Shown: positions 8,910-16,942 of the stretch, one piece after another
Layout of the letters: every line of letters begins with the position of its first letter
How positions within the stretch are numbered: the stretch's first letter is position 1
Assembly (NCBI GenBank): GCA_043101845.1
Contig: JBICHN010000011.1
Coordinates: forward strand, 372,001-436,000
Length of the DNA stretch: 64,000 nt
DNA from: JBICHN01 sp043101845
Lineage (GTDB): Bacteria > Planctomycetota > Phycisphaerae > Phycisphaerales > UBA5793
Direction: 5' to 3'
Program-made: the position numbers and the translations under genes
Notes under the pieces: generated by a model
Told to the model about the DNA's origin: nothing
Database searches by the model: none
Seen by the model: only the letters and a program-made list of their open reading frames with translations

Positions 8910-9779
8910 TCAGAGCGTGGTCACATTACTCGTGCGGCATGTCGCGACATCGATCGCCTGGAAATAGTTGTCGCAAACGCCGATCGGGGCGTGATGAACC
9001 GACGAGGCCCGCCCGTTCTCATCCGCGATTTCGACATGCGCGACCCGCACGGTGCGATCGAGGCCGAGGACCGTGCCGGCGCAGGGGTTGCCCCGGGGGA
9101 TCATGAAGTCGCCCGGACCGTCCGCGACGAGGAACGCCACGCGGCCTCCCGGCGTGGCGCATTCGACCACGCACTCGATAACGCCGGGGCAGTCCCCGCT
9201 CGTGGCGAGAATGAACTCCGGACATCCGTCATCAACCGTCACGCTGCCGCCAAAGGCGCTGTCGTCGTCGGGCCCCTGTTCGAACTTGAGGGCCGCGAGC
9301 ACATTGAGATTCGGATCGCGTCCGGTCGACATCTTGTGGCCAATGGTCGACTCTTCCGTCGTCCCGTCCATCTCGAGGAAGAGCACCGTCTCTCCGTGGG
9401 GAAGCCGATTCTCATTACCAAAGTCGATGAGCCAGTTGAAGTAGCCGAACCCCGCAGCGCCCTGTGACTGCGGATCGGGTCCGCCCTCGACCGACCAGCC
9501 GTCCGGGGCGTCTTCGAGCTCGAGCCCATGCAGCGTGTTGTCCGTGTTGAAACAGAGCTGGGCGATCGAGTACCGCGAAGTATTGTTGATGGTGATCACC
9601 ATCCGCTCGTCCTGGTTGTCCACCGAGAAAGTCACCTCGGCCGTGAGCACATCCGGCGGCGTCTCATCGCTGCTGAAGTCAGAGAAAAGCAGCGTGATGT
9701 CCGCGGTAGCGACGGCTGCGGTGAGCCCAGCGCAGGCGGTAAGCGCCATGACGGCCTGCTTCGTACCTTGAATTCGCAT
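8910..9779 (-). CDS. Exported protein with shared C-terminal module
   Basis: A 289-residue protein with a Sec signal peptide (charged start, hydrophobic 8-24, cleavage near ATA-D). The middle is a beta-rich domain of no recognised family. Residues about 195-289 match the module shared with four other proteins in the window: a Cys-Pro-Gly entry, ATPGG turn, GNPCAG motif, a Cys near the end of the penultimate strand, and a QAIDVATCxxSN ending. The conserved cysteines suggest disulfides, fitting an exported protein. A GAAGGGG ribosome site lies seven bases before the ATG. Function unknown; attachment or sorting by the C-terminal module is an inference. Confidence 0.8.
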   Translation of the reverse strand: MRIQGTKQAVMALTACAGLTAAVATADITLLFSDFSSDETPPDVLTAEVTFSVDNQDERMVITINNTSRYSIAQLCFNTDNTLHGLELEDAPDGWSVEGGPDPQSQGAAGFGYFNWLIDFGNENRLPHGETVLFLEMDGTTEESTIGHKMSTGRDPNLNVLAALKFEQGPDDDSAFGGSVTVDDGCPEFILATSGDCPGVIECVVECATPGGRVAFLVADGPGDFMIPRGNPCAGTVLGLDRTVRVAHVEIADENGRASSVHHAPIGVCDNYFQAIDVATCRTSNVTTL

Positions 9780-9956
9780 CGTTCAACCCCTTCATCGCTT
9801 CCTGGTTCTTCTCTCCCATGTGGTCGGACGAGCGTCCGACCCTCCCCGTTCCTATGGAGCATCGTCGAACCTCGGTGAATTCGCAAGAGGGCGCCTCGGC
9901 CGATGAAGGTGGTTTAACCAGAATGATAAACTGGGTCATGGGAAACGAAAAAGGAA

Positions 9957-9982
9957 GAGGCGCCGGCTCCCGCCGGCGCCTC
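9957..9982 (-). terminator. Rho-independent terminator of the amber-interrupted gene
   Basis: A 10-bp stem GAGGCGCCGG / CCGGCGCCTC with a six-base loop is followed on the minus strand by TTCCTTTTTCGTTT. It ends the transcript of the gene at 10010-10915. Confidence 0.8.
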
Positions 9983-10009
9983 GTGATGCGGTGCTTGTCG
10001 AGCAACGAA

Positions 10010-10915
10010 TCAGAGCTCGACCACATTGCTCGTGTCGCAGGTCGCGACATCGAGCGCCTGCACGACGACGACCCCGCACGCGGCCGCGGGGACATTCGGC
10101 GTCACGGTCGCCGTGCCCGACGCGTCTGAGGTGACCACGGCGCCGAGTTGCGCGGATCCGCCCGCGAGATCGAGAATGGTCCCGGCGCATGGGTTGCCGT
10201 TCGGGATGGCGACCGAGCCGGTTCCGAAGGCGTAGATGAACGCGACATTCGAGTTTGGCGTCGCGCCGGTCGCTTCGAGCGTCATGACGCCGGGGCAGGA
10301 GCCGTCGACGGAGAGCGCAAAACCGAGCGTGCCGTAGAGATGGTCGTCGATCAGCGTGCTCCAGCCGCTCGGATTCCCGCCGAGCGTGACGCTCCCGATC
10401 GCTTCAGCCTGGTAGCTGAAGAAGACCGGCGAGGGACCGGGGATGAAGTACGAGTCGCTGTAGATGAGGCCGCCGTCCGGGTCGTAGACACGGACGCTCG
10501 TCGTGTGGTTCCACCCCTAGAAGTCGAGCATGTCAAAGCCCATGGCCTGGACGGGTGGGTCGTAGATGAGCGTGAAGTCGAGACCCGAGTAGCCCTCGAT
10601 CGTCTTCGTCGCGAGGCCGTAGTAACCCGAGCCGTTCCAGGCGATGTTGTCGCCTGAGAAGTAGGTGACGCCCGGTTCGACGAGTCCGGGCCCCTGGCTG
10701 TTCGTCACGGTCGTCGAGTTGAGTGAGGACACATTGAGCGGGTCCGATGCGCCCGGCGCGATTGAATACGACTCGAAATCTTCGAGCACGCCGCTTCCGC
10801 CGAGCAGATTCTCGAGCGTCGTGCGATCACCAATGGGTTGCGCGACGGTCGTCGCCGCGCACAGAATTCCGGCCGCGGCGATCGCCGCGCCCACGCTAAT
10901 GCGTTGCCACACCAT
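10010..10915 (-). pseudogene. Exported protein gene interrupted by one in-frame amber codon
   Basis: One 301-codon frame encodes a signal peptide (residues 1-25), a beta-rich domain starting with a VLEDFES segment, and the shared C-terminal module (about 205-301, with CPG, GATPN, GNPCAG and a DVATCxTSN ending). Codon 133 is TAG (10517-10519). The frame stays open before and after it, and the protein reads sensibly across it (DF-stop-GWNHTTSVRVYD). A GGAGGAG ribosome site and a good downstream terminator are intact. TAG is the normal stop of several intact genes here, so recoding is unlikely. Either the gene is a very young pseudogene or the base is a sequencing error. If the stop is real, the product is a 132-residue fragment without the C-terminal module. 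Confidence 0.8.
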
Positions 10916-11026
10916 GATTCACTCCTCCGGACTGCGAGAAGAACAGAAAAGCCACGGCGACACCATTGCCGCCGGAGGAGCCTTCAGAATACCCCGTTTC
11001 GTCATCGAGCGGGATTGAAAAAACAA

Positions 11027-11060
11027 CCGATCCCGGCCTCCGTCAAGGCGCCGGGATCGG
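11027..11060 (-). terminator. Second, orphan terminator on the minus strand
   Basis: An 11-bp stem CCGATCCCGGC / GCCGGGATCGG is followed on the minus strand by TTGTTTTTTC, a textbook terminator. The gene at 11219-11878 already has its own terminator at 11168-11191, and no reading frame of note lies between the two. Confidence 0.7.
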
Positions 11061-11167
11061 GCGTGGATTTCGATGTAACGGTACGAGGCGGGAATCGCCG
11101 CCCTCTCCCTATCTTAATGCGCGAATCAGCGAAGAGTCCTGCAATCTCAGCCCGTGAGAAAAGAAAA

Positions 11168-11191
11168 CGTCGAGGCCGTCCGGCCTCGACG
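11168..11191 (-). terminator. Terminator of the DUF1579 gene
   Basis: A 10-bp stem CGTCGAGGCC / GGCCTCGACG with a four-base loop is followed on the minus strand by TTTTCTTTTCTC. It lies 28 bases past the stop codon. Confidence 0.85.
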
Positions 11192-11218
11192 CATTGATCC
11201 GACGCGTGTCTGTTCCAC

Positions 11219-11878
11219 TTACTGCCGCTCGTACACGGTCTCCATGACCTTGTAGTTCTCACCGGCGTGGAGGTCGGTCATCTCGAATATGAAGCGGTCG
11301 TCACCCTGGATGGTGACCTTGTACTTGACCATGCGTCCGCCGACATCGAGGCTCGGTTCATCCATTTCGCCGTAGTAGGTGAAGACCTTGCCCGAAGGGT
11401 CGGCCGCGCCGCGCATGGTGAGCAGGTGGGTGTTCATGCTGTCGACCCAGCTGCTCACATAGAGGTTCTTGTAATTGTCGTAGCCCTGTGTGCCGATGCC
11501 CTCGTAACTCATCGGCGCCATGGCGCCGGTTTCCGGGTCCGGCATCATGATCTCGCTCTTCATGTGCTCGCGGAGGAAGCGGCCGTCGAGGATCCATTCG
11601 ATCGAGGAAGTCCCGGTCGACTCGACGGGAGGCGACCCGGGCCCGCCCATGTAGATGCGCATGGTCGTGTTCCACTCGCCGACAAAGTAGTCGAGCTTCT
11701 CGTGACCCTCTCCGGGGGTCATCGCGGCGTACATCTTCTCCATCATCTCCTGCATCTCTTCGGGACTCGGCATTTCGCCGCCTTCCGGCTGCGCCATGAC
11801 GAATCCGAGACCGGTCGCGCCGAGCGCGCCGAGTGCGGTGAACGCGCCCGCGTACATCAGGTTTCGACAACGATGCAT
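11219..11878 (-). CDS. Exported DUF1579 family protein
   Basis: A 219-residue protein with a signal peptide (hydrophobic 9-28, ending near AQPEGG) and a Met/Glu-rich linker. From about residue 60 it has the DUF1579 pattern: a GEGHEKLDYFVGEWNTTM entry, GTSSIEWILDGRFLREHM in the middle and a YTY/YEMD strand later. The family is a lipocalin-like beta-barrel of unknown function common in planctomycetes. A GAAAGGAAAC ribosome site precedes the ATG. Unlike its neighbours it has no shared C-terminal module. Confidence 0.85.
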   Translation of the reverse strand: MHRCRNLMYAGAFTALGALGATGLGFVMAQPEGGEMPSPEEMQEMMEKMYAAMTPGEGHEKLDYFVGEWNTTMRIYMGGPGSPPVESTGTSSIEWILDGRFLREHMKSEIMMPDPETGAMAPMSYEGIGTQGYDNYKNLYVSSWVDSMNTHLLTMRGAADPSGKVFTYYGEMDEPSLDVGGRMVKYKVTIQGDDRFIFEMTDLHAGENYKVMETVYERQ

Positions 11879-11978
11879 GATCCTGTTTCCTTTCGGATAT
11901 GAACGAGGTTCCCCACGCGTCGTTCATCTCGAAGCCGCGGCGCGGCGGCGTCGGGCAGGGTCGGCGCGCTCGCGAACA

Positions 11979-12941
11979 TTATTCCGGCTCGAAGGTGAAG
12001 GGCACGAAATCGCTCATCACGCAGGCGCCCGGCTCGACGGCTTGGAAGAACGCGTTTCGCCCGTGCGCGGCCTCCGGCACGGTGAAGTCGAGCGTCGCGA
12101 CGCCTCCCGCGTCGGCGACCGCGCTTCCAAGCACCTCCGGACGCTGAAGATCACTGACCATCCCCGGGCATTGCGGGATCGGCGTGGCGCCCTCGCGGAG
12201 GCTCCACGCGAAGTAGACGCGCTCGCCCGGCGTGGCGCCGGTCGCGGAAATCGACGCGGGCTGGCCCGGCGTGCCGGGCGTCGGAAGCTGGAGATCGAGC
12301 GTCGAGCCGGGGCCGCCGCCCGAGATTTCGACATTGTCGACCGAGCCGAGGAATCCGGAGAGCTGCGGAATCTGGTTGCCGCGCCCGAAGAGGCGCACCG
12401 TGTCGAACTCGACACCGCTGATCTCAAAGCTCGTCGCGCGAACATCGCGCCGCGGATCGTCGATGACCTTCGACACCTCGGCCACGGGCACGCCGTTCAA
12501 CCGCGCCTCGAGCACCATCTCGGTCCCGCTGAACTCGGGGTCATCCTTGTAGAACACATCCATGTAGACATAGTTCTCGACCTGCCCGGTCGTCATCGAT
12601 ACTTCCGCCCAGCGGGTGATGAGGTAGCTTCCACCCGTGATGAATCCGCTCGTCTGGAAGACATTCGGCGGCGAAAAGTGATCGGCGATGTCGGGCACGC
12701 CGGGGATGTAGCCCGACGCGTCTTCGACGACGAAGATCGCCGGCGGATCCGGGAAGAACACGCGCGAATCCCAGAACACGATGCCGCCCGTCTCGACGGT
12801 GTAATTCTGAAAGCCCTCGGTGAGGTCGTCGAAGTCGGCGAAGCCGTCGGCTCGCGCGCTCGTCGTCGCGGACATCGCGATCATCAGGGTCGTGCCGGCG
12901 GCAAGCGCCGCCGCGCGTCGCGCCAGAGTGGGCGTGGTCAT
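11979..12941 (-). CDS. Exported protein with shared C-terminal module
   Basis: A 320-residue protein with a signal peptide (Arg-rich start, hydrophobic 10-30, ARA-D cleavage). The body (about 33-215) resembles carbohydrate-binding-like PEP-CTERM-associated sandwiches: an opening FDDLTEGFQNYTVETGG strand and a GFLGSVDNVEISGG end. From residue 222 the module seen in four other proteins follows (ISATGATPGERVYFAW, PQCPG, a FFQAVEPGACxxSDF ending). A GGAG ribosome site is eight bases before the ATG. No enzyme motif is visible; a surface or matrix role is inferred. Confidence 0.8.
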   Translation of the reverse strand: MTTPTLARRAAALAAGTTLMIAMSATTSARADGFADFDDLTEGFQNYTVETGGIVFWDSRVFFPDPPAIFVVEDASGYIPGVPDIADHFSPPNVFQTSGFITGGSYLITRWAEVSMTTGQVENYVYMDVFYKDDPEFSGTEMVLEARLNGVPVAEVSKVIDDPRRDVRATSFEISGVEFDTVRLFGRGNQIPQLSGFLGSVDNVEISGGGPGSTLDLQLPTPGTPGQPASISATGATPGERVYFAWSLREGATPIPQCPGMVSDLQRPEVLGSAVADAGGVATLDFTVPEAAHGRNAFFQAVEPGACVMSDFVPFTFEPE

Positions 12942-13123
12942 CCCCGTTCTCCTGCTTCATTCGTCTGTCGGTTCGAGTCGTGACGGGCCATCCGCCGCGC
13001 GTCGCGGCGTCGCCCCCGGGTCCCCGTCGCGTACAGCGTACCCGCGGCGGCGCCGGATCAGCAAGTCAAAAAGAGGGACAAGAATTGAACAGATATCGGG
13101 CGGGCGAGCCGGCGCCCGCTCCC

Positions 13124-14788
13124 TCACACGCCCTTCGCCGCAATCGGCATCCGCCAGCCCGATCCGAACGCGCGGCCGGTCACCTTGAGGCCCGTCGGCA
13201 TCTGGCGACGCTTGTACTCGTTCCGATCGATCATGCGGCAGATCGACTCGACGAGTGTCGCGTCGAAGCCGGTCTCGCGGGCGATGCGCTCCGCATCATC
13301 GAGTCGTTCGACATAGCGGAGGATGATCTCATCGAGGATTTCGTAGGGAGGCAGCGAGTCCTGATCGGTCTGGTCCGGACGAAGCTCGGCGGACGGTGGT
13401 TTCGAGATCGTCGATGCGGGAATCGGCGCCTGCGCGACGCCGACGCGATCGGGGTGATCGTTCATCCATCTCGCGAGCGCGTAGACGGTCATCTTCGGCA
13501 CATCGCTGATGACCGCGAGCCCGCCCGACATGTCGCCGTAGAGCGTGCAGTATCCGACGGCGATCTCGCTCTTGTTGCCGGTCGTGAGAAGAAGTGAGCC
13601 GAGCTTGTTCGAGATCGACATGAGCACATTGCCGCGCAGGCGCGCCTGGATGTTCTCTTCGGCGACGCCGGGCGGGCGGCCGGTCGCGGCGAAGACGGGT
13701 TCGAGCATGTCGAGCATCGCCTGGTGCGCCGGTTCGATGGGGACGAGGTCGAAGCGCAGGCCGAGTCGCTCGGCGAGATCGCGCGCATCGTCGATCGACC
13801 CTTCCGACGAATACCGCGACGGCATCCCGAAGCCGCGGACCTGTTCGGCGCCGAACGCGGCGCGGGCGAGTGTCGCGACGACGGCGGAGTCGATCCCGCC
13901 GCTCAGACCGATGATGACCTCGCGGAATCCGCATTTGTGCGTGTAGTCGCGGAGGCCGAGGACCAGCGCCTCGAAGAGATCTTCAAGGTCGTGGTCGGGC
14001 GCCGGTTCGTCGCGGGGCGAGCCGTCGAGGTCGACAATCGTCAAGCCTTCGCGAAAACCGGGCCCCTGCTCGATGAGTCGTCCGGCGGCGTCGAAGGCGA
14101 GCGAGTGTCCGTCGAAGATGAGGTCATCGTTGCCTCCGACGAGGTTCGCCATGGCGAGCGGCGCCCCGGCGCGCTGCGCCGCGCCGCCGAAGAGACCGCG
14201 CCGGAACGCCGGCTTGCCGACGACGAACGGTGACGCGCTGATGTTGAGGATCGTGTCGGCGCCGACTTCGACGAGATCGCCGATGATGTCCGCCGGGTAC
14301 TTGTGTCGGATGGTCAGCGAATCGACATTCCAGAGATCTTCGCAGATTGTGAGACCGAGCCGGCGTCCGTCGTGCTCGACCACGCACGGCGCCGCTCCGG
14401 GATCGAAGTATCGATCCTCGTCGAACACATCGTAAGTGGGGAGGAGGCGTTTATCGTACCACGCGATGACGCCGCCCCCGCGCAGCGCCGCCGCCGAATT
14501 GCACAGGCCGTGCCCGAGGGGAGACCCGTTGCGTCGCGGGGAGCCGACGATGGCGAGCAAGTCGTCGCCGCACTCTTCGGCGAGTCGCGCGACGGCCTCT
14601 TCGCAGCGCTCGACGACATGGGCTTTGAGCAGCAGATCGCGCGCCGGGTACCCGAGCACGGCGAGTTCGGGCAGCAGGACGACCGACGCGCCGGCGTCCC
14701 GCGCCTCGCGCACGGCGCCGAGGATCAGGCGGCGATTCCCCTCGATGTCGCCGACCGTCGTGTTGATCTGAGCGAGCGCGATTCGCAT
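13124..14788 (-). CDS. nadE: Glutamine-dependent NAD+ synthetase
   Basis: A 554-residue two-domain enzyme. The N-terminal nitrilase-type glutaminase has the triad Glu41, Lys113 and Cys149 (in TICEDLW). The C-terminal synthetase has the P-loop SGGIDS at 296-301, followed by LLTTGNKSEIAVGYCTLYGDMSGG, typical of NadE. It amidates deamido-NAD+ with ATP, using ammonia channelled from glutamine, as the last step of NAD+ synthesis. The length matches the bacterial glutamine-dependent form. It is transcribed alone, opposite to the oxidoreductase gene that starts at 14858. Confidence 0.97.
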   Translation of the reverse strand: MRIALAQINTTVGDIEGNRRLILGAVREARDAGASVVLLPELAVLGYPARDLLLKAHVVERCEEAVARLAEECGDDLLAIVGSPRRNGSPLGHGLCNSAAALRGGGVIAWYDKRLLPTYDVFDEDRYFDPGAAPCVVEHDGRRLGLTICEDLWNVDSLTIRHKYPADIIGDLVEVGADTILNISASPFVVGKPAFRRGLFGGAAQRAGAPLAMANLVGGNDDLIFDGHSLAFDAAGRLIEQGPGFREGLTIVDLDGSPRDEPAPDHDLEDLFEALVLGLRDYTHKCGFREVIIGLSGGIDSAVVATLARAAFGAEQVRGFGMPSRYSSEGSIDDARDLAERLGLRFDLVPIEPAHQAMLDMLEPVFAATGRPPGVAEENIQARLRGNVLMSISNKLGSLLLTTGNKSEIAVGYCTLYGDMSGGLAVISDVPKMTVYALARWMNDHPDRVGVAQAPIPASTISKPPSAELRPDQTDQDSLPPYEILDEIILRYVERLDDAERIARETGFDATLVESICRMIDRNEYKRRQMPTGLKVTGRAFGSGWRMPIAAKGV

Positions 14789-14857
14789 GGGTCGATGATA
14801 TGCTCACGGCCGATCATCCCCGGGACGCGGCAGACCATTCGAGCCAGAGGCGAAGCG

Positions 14858-15874
14858 ATGGGCAAACGAGGAACTTCAAAACCGCGCATCGGGATCGTCG
14901 GGTTCGGCCGGATCGCCGAGTTGTGGCATACGCCCGGGCTGCGGAAGGCGGGCTGGTCGATCGAGGCGGCGCTCGATGTCACGCCGGCGCGGCGGGAGGT
15001 TGCGCGGGGGCTCGGGATTCCGCGCGTCGTGGACTCGTTGAAGGCCCTGCTCGAGATCGAACTCGACGCCGCGCTCGTCGCGACGCACAGTTCGGTGCGC
15101 CGCCGAGTCATCGCGCCGCTCGCGCGGGCCGGCCTGCCACTGCTCGTCGAGAAGCCGCTCGCCATGACCGGTCGCGAGGCGGAATCGATCTGCCGCGTGT
15201 GCGAAGAAGCAGGCGTCCCGCTCAGTGTGTTTCACAATCGACGCTTCGATCCGGACATGCTCCGCGTGCAGCGCCTTGTCGAGTCGGGATTCCTCGGTGA
15301 GATCTTTCAGGTGGAGGATCGCCTCTTCGAGCGCGAGCCGGCGACGCGGTTCGGCGCCGCGGAGTTCCACCAGGCATGGCGCGTCACGGCGTCGATGGGC
15401 GGTGGATCGATGCTCGACTGGGGACCGCACCTCGTCGACCAGGCGCTTACGCTGTACGAATGCGCGGGCGCCGGGCGGGTCGTCTCGGTCACGGGAGACC
15501 TGCGTCATGTGCGCTGGGGCGACGCGGACGATCACTTCATGGCGACGCTCGTCTTCGAAAGCGGCGCGCGGGCGCTCGTGGGGAAGAGTGATGTCGCGCC
15601 GATCGGTCCGCCGCATAAATGGGTGGTCGTGGGGAGCGAGGGGTCACTCGTCGCCGACTGGGACCGGGCCGAAGCGAGAAACGCGCGCGGGCGAACGAAG
15701 CGGGTCGAGTCGAAACCCCGCGCCGCCAGTATTCATCGCAACTTCCGCGAGGCGATCGAAGGTCGCGCCGAACTGCTCGTAACCGGCCGAGAGTCGCTCC
15801 GCGTGAATCGCGTCTTCGACGCCGTCCGCCGTTCGGCCGCGAACCACGGTCGCTCGGTCAGGACGAATATCTGA
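14858..15874 (+). CDS. Gfo/Idh/MocA family oxidoreductase
   Basis: A 338-residue cytoplasmic NAD(P)-dependent dehydrogenase. The Rossmann motif GIVGFGRIAELW opens the protein, the family EKPLA lysine motif follows near residue 105, and the C-terminal alpha/beta domain has GGGSMLDWGPHLVDQ carrying the usual Asp/His pair. The substrate is probably a sugar or cyclitol but cannot be named. The start is the ATG of MGKRG after an AGAGG ribosome site; a longer open frame upstream lies antisense to nadE. It converges on apbE with a 15-base gap. Confidence 0.9.
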   Translation: MGKRGTSKPRIGIVGFGRIAELWHTPGLRKAGWSIEAALDVTPARREVARGLGIPRVVDSLKALLEIELDAALVATHSSVRRRVIAPLARAGLPLLVEKPLAMTGREAESICRVCEEAGVPLSVFHNRRFDPDMLRVQRLVESGFLGEIFQVEDRLFEREPATRFGAAEFHQAWRVTASMGGGSMLDWGPHLVDQALTLYECAGAGRVVSVTGDLRHVRWGDADDHFMATLVFESGARALVGKSDVAPIGPPHKWVVVGSEGSLVADWDRAEARNARGRTKRVESKPRAASIHRNFREAIEGRAELLVTGRESLRVNRVFDAVRRSAANHGRSVRTNI

Positions 15875-15889
15875 CTCGGTTCCGCCTCA

Positions 15890-16942
15890 TCAGTGAACCG
15901 GGAAATCGGCGGACGCCCGAATCTGGGTGGAGCTTTCTCCCCGTATCGCAATGCGCGTGGCGACTCCCTCGAACCGCTGGGCGAGCGCGAGGCCGTCCTT
16001 CGGTCCGAGAACGCTGATCGCGGACGCGAGCGCATCGGCCGTGGCCCCATCCGGCGCGAGCACGGTGACGGCGACGCGTGTCGTGAGGCCGTAGCCGGTG
16101 CGCGGGTCGATGACATGCGAGTAGCGCACGCCCTCGTGCTCGATGAACTGCTCGAGATCTCCGGAAGTCGCGATCGCACGATTCGTGAGCGTGATCGTCG
16201 AGTCATCTCGCTCGGGGTCGTGCGTGCGAATCGTGACGGACCAGCCATCGGCGCCGGGAGGCGGATCACCCGCGACGAGATCGCCGCCGAGATCGACAAG
16301 CGCCCGCCCGACGCCGCGGGCGCGCAGGACCTCGAGGGCCTCGTCCGCGGCGAATCCTTTGCCGATTCCGCCGAGGTCGAGGCGCATGCCGGGCAGGTCG
16401 AGTTCGACCGTGCGCCGGTCCCGCCCGGGATCCTCGTTGAGACGCATGCGAAAGAATCCGACGCGCGGGAGCGCATTGAGGATCGCGGCGCGGTCCGGAA
16501 TCGTCTCCGTCGCTCGCGCTTCGCGCCAGAGGATGGACACGGCGCCGACGGTCGGATCGAACGCGCCGCTGCTCATCTGCGCAAATCGTCGCGCGACCTC
16601 GAGCGCGCGATAGAGATCTTCGCTCACCGGAACCGGCCCGTCGCCGGCGGCGTTCGAAAGGCGCATGAGTTCGCTGTCCGGGCGATAGTCGCTCATGACC
16701 GCTTCGAGCGTGTCGAGACGCTCGAACGCAGCCGCGGCGGCCTCTTTCGCGGTCGCTTCATCGTCCGCGTAGAGCGTGATCGACGCTTGGACGCCCATGA
16801 CGATCCGGCTATATTGGAACCGCTCGGCGCCGTTTCGCGGCGACTGACACGCGCCCAGCCCCATGGACGCCGCCATGATGACGAGCGCGGCGAGCCCGCG
16901 GACAACCTTGCGCGATACGGGAGGCGGATTGAACATCATCAT
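15890..16942 (-). CDS. apbE: FAD:protein FMN transferase (ApbE), lipoprotein
   Basis: A protein of about 350 residues. A lipoprotein signal ends in the lipobox LGAC near residue 32, placing it at the periplasmic face of the membrane. The ApbE core is clear: SRIVMGVQASITLYADD, then GGIGKGFAADEALE, VDLGGDLVAGDPPPGADGW, the SGD turn and YSHVIDPRTGYGL. The enzyme transfers FMN from FAD to Ser/Thr residues of exported flavoproteins such as Rnf or Nqr subunits; none is encoded here. There are three tandem ATG candidates at 16942, 16939 and 16936. The start overlaps that of the divergent SUMF1 gene. Confidence 0.93.
   Translation of the reverse strand: MMMFNPPPVSRKVVRGLAALVIMAASMGLGACQSPRNGAERFQYSRIVMGVQASITLYADDEATAKEAAAAAFERLDTLEAVMSDYRPDSELMRLSNAAGDGPVPVSEDLYRALEVARRFAQMSSGAFDPTVGAVSILWREARATETIPDRAAILNALPRVGFFRMRLNEDPGRDRRTVELDLPGMRLDLGGIGKGFAADEALEVLRARGVGRALVDLGGDLVAGDPPPGADGWSVTIRTHDPERDDSTITLTNRAIATSGDLEQFIEHEGVRYSHVIDPRTGYGLTTRVAVTVLAPDGATADALASAISVLGPKDGLALAQRFEGVATRIAIRGESSTQIRASADFPVH

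Noticed and set aside
8466..9467. Plus-strand open frame of 333 codons
   Set aside because: Arg-rich, antisense to the exported protein, crosses a terminator hairpin and has no ribosome site.
10517..10519. Amber recoding (pyrrolysine-type readthrough)
   Set aside because: TAG is the ordinary stop codon of several intact genes in the window, and no recoding structure was seen downstream.
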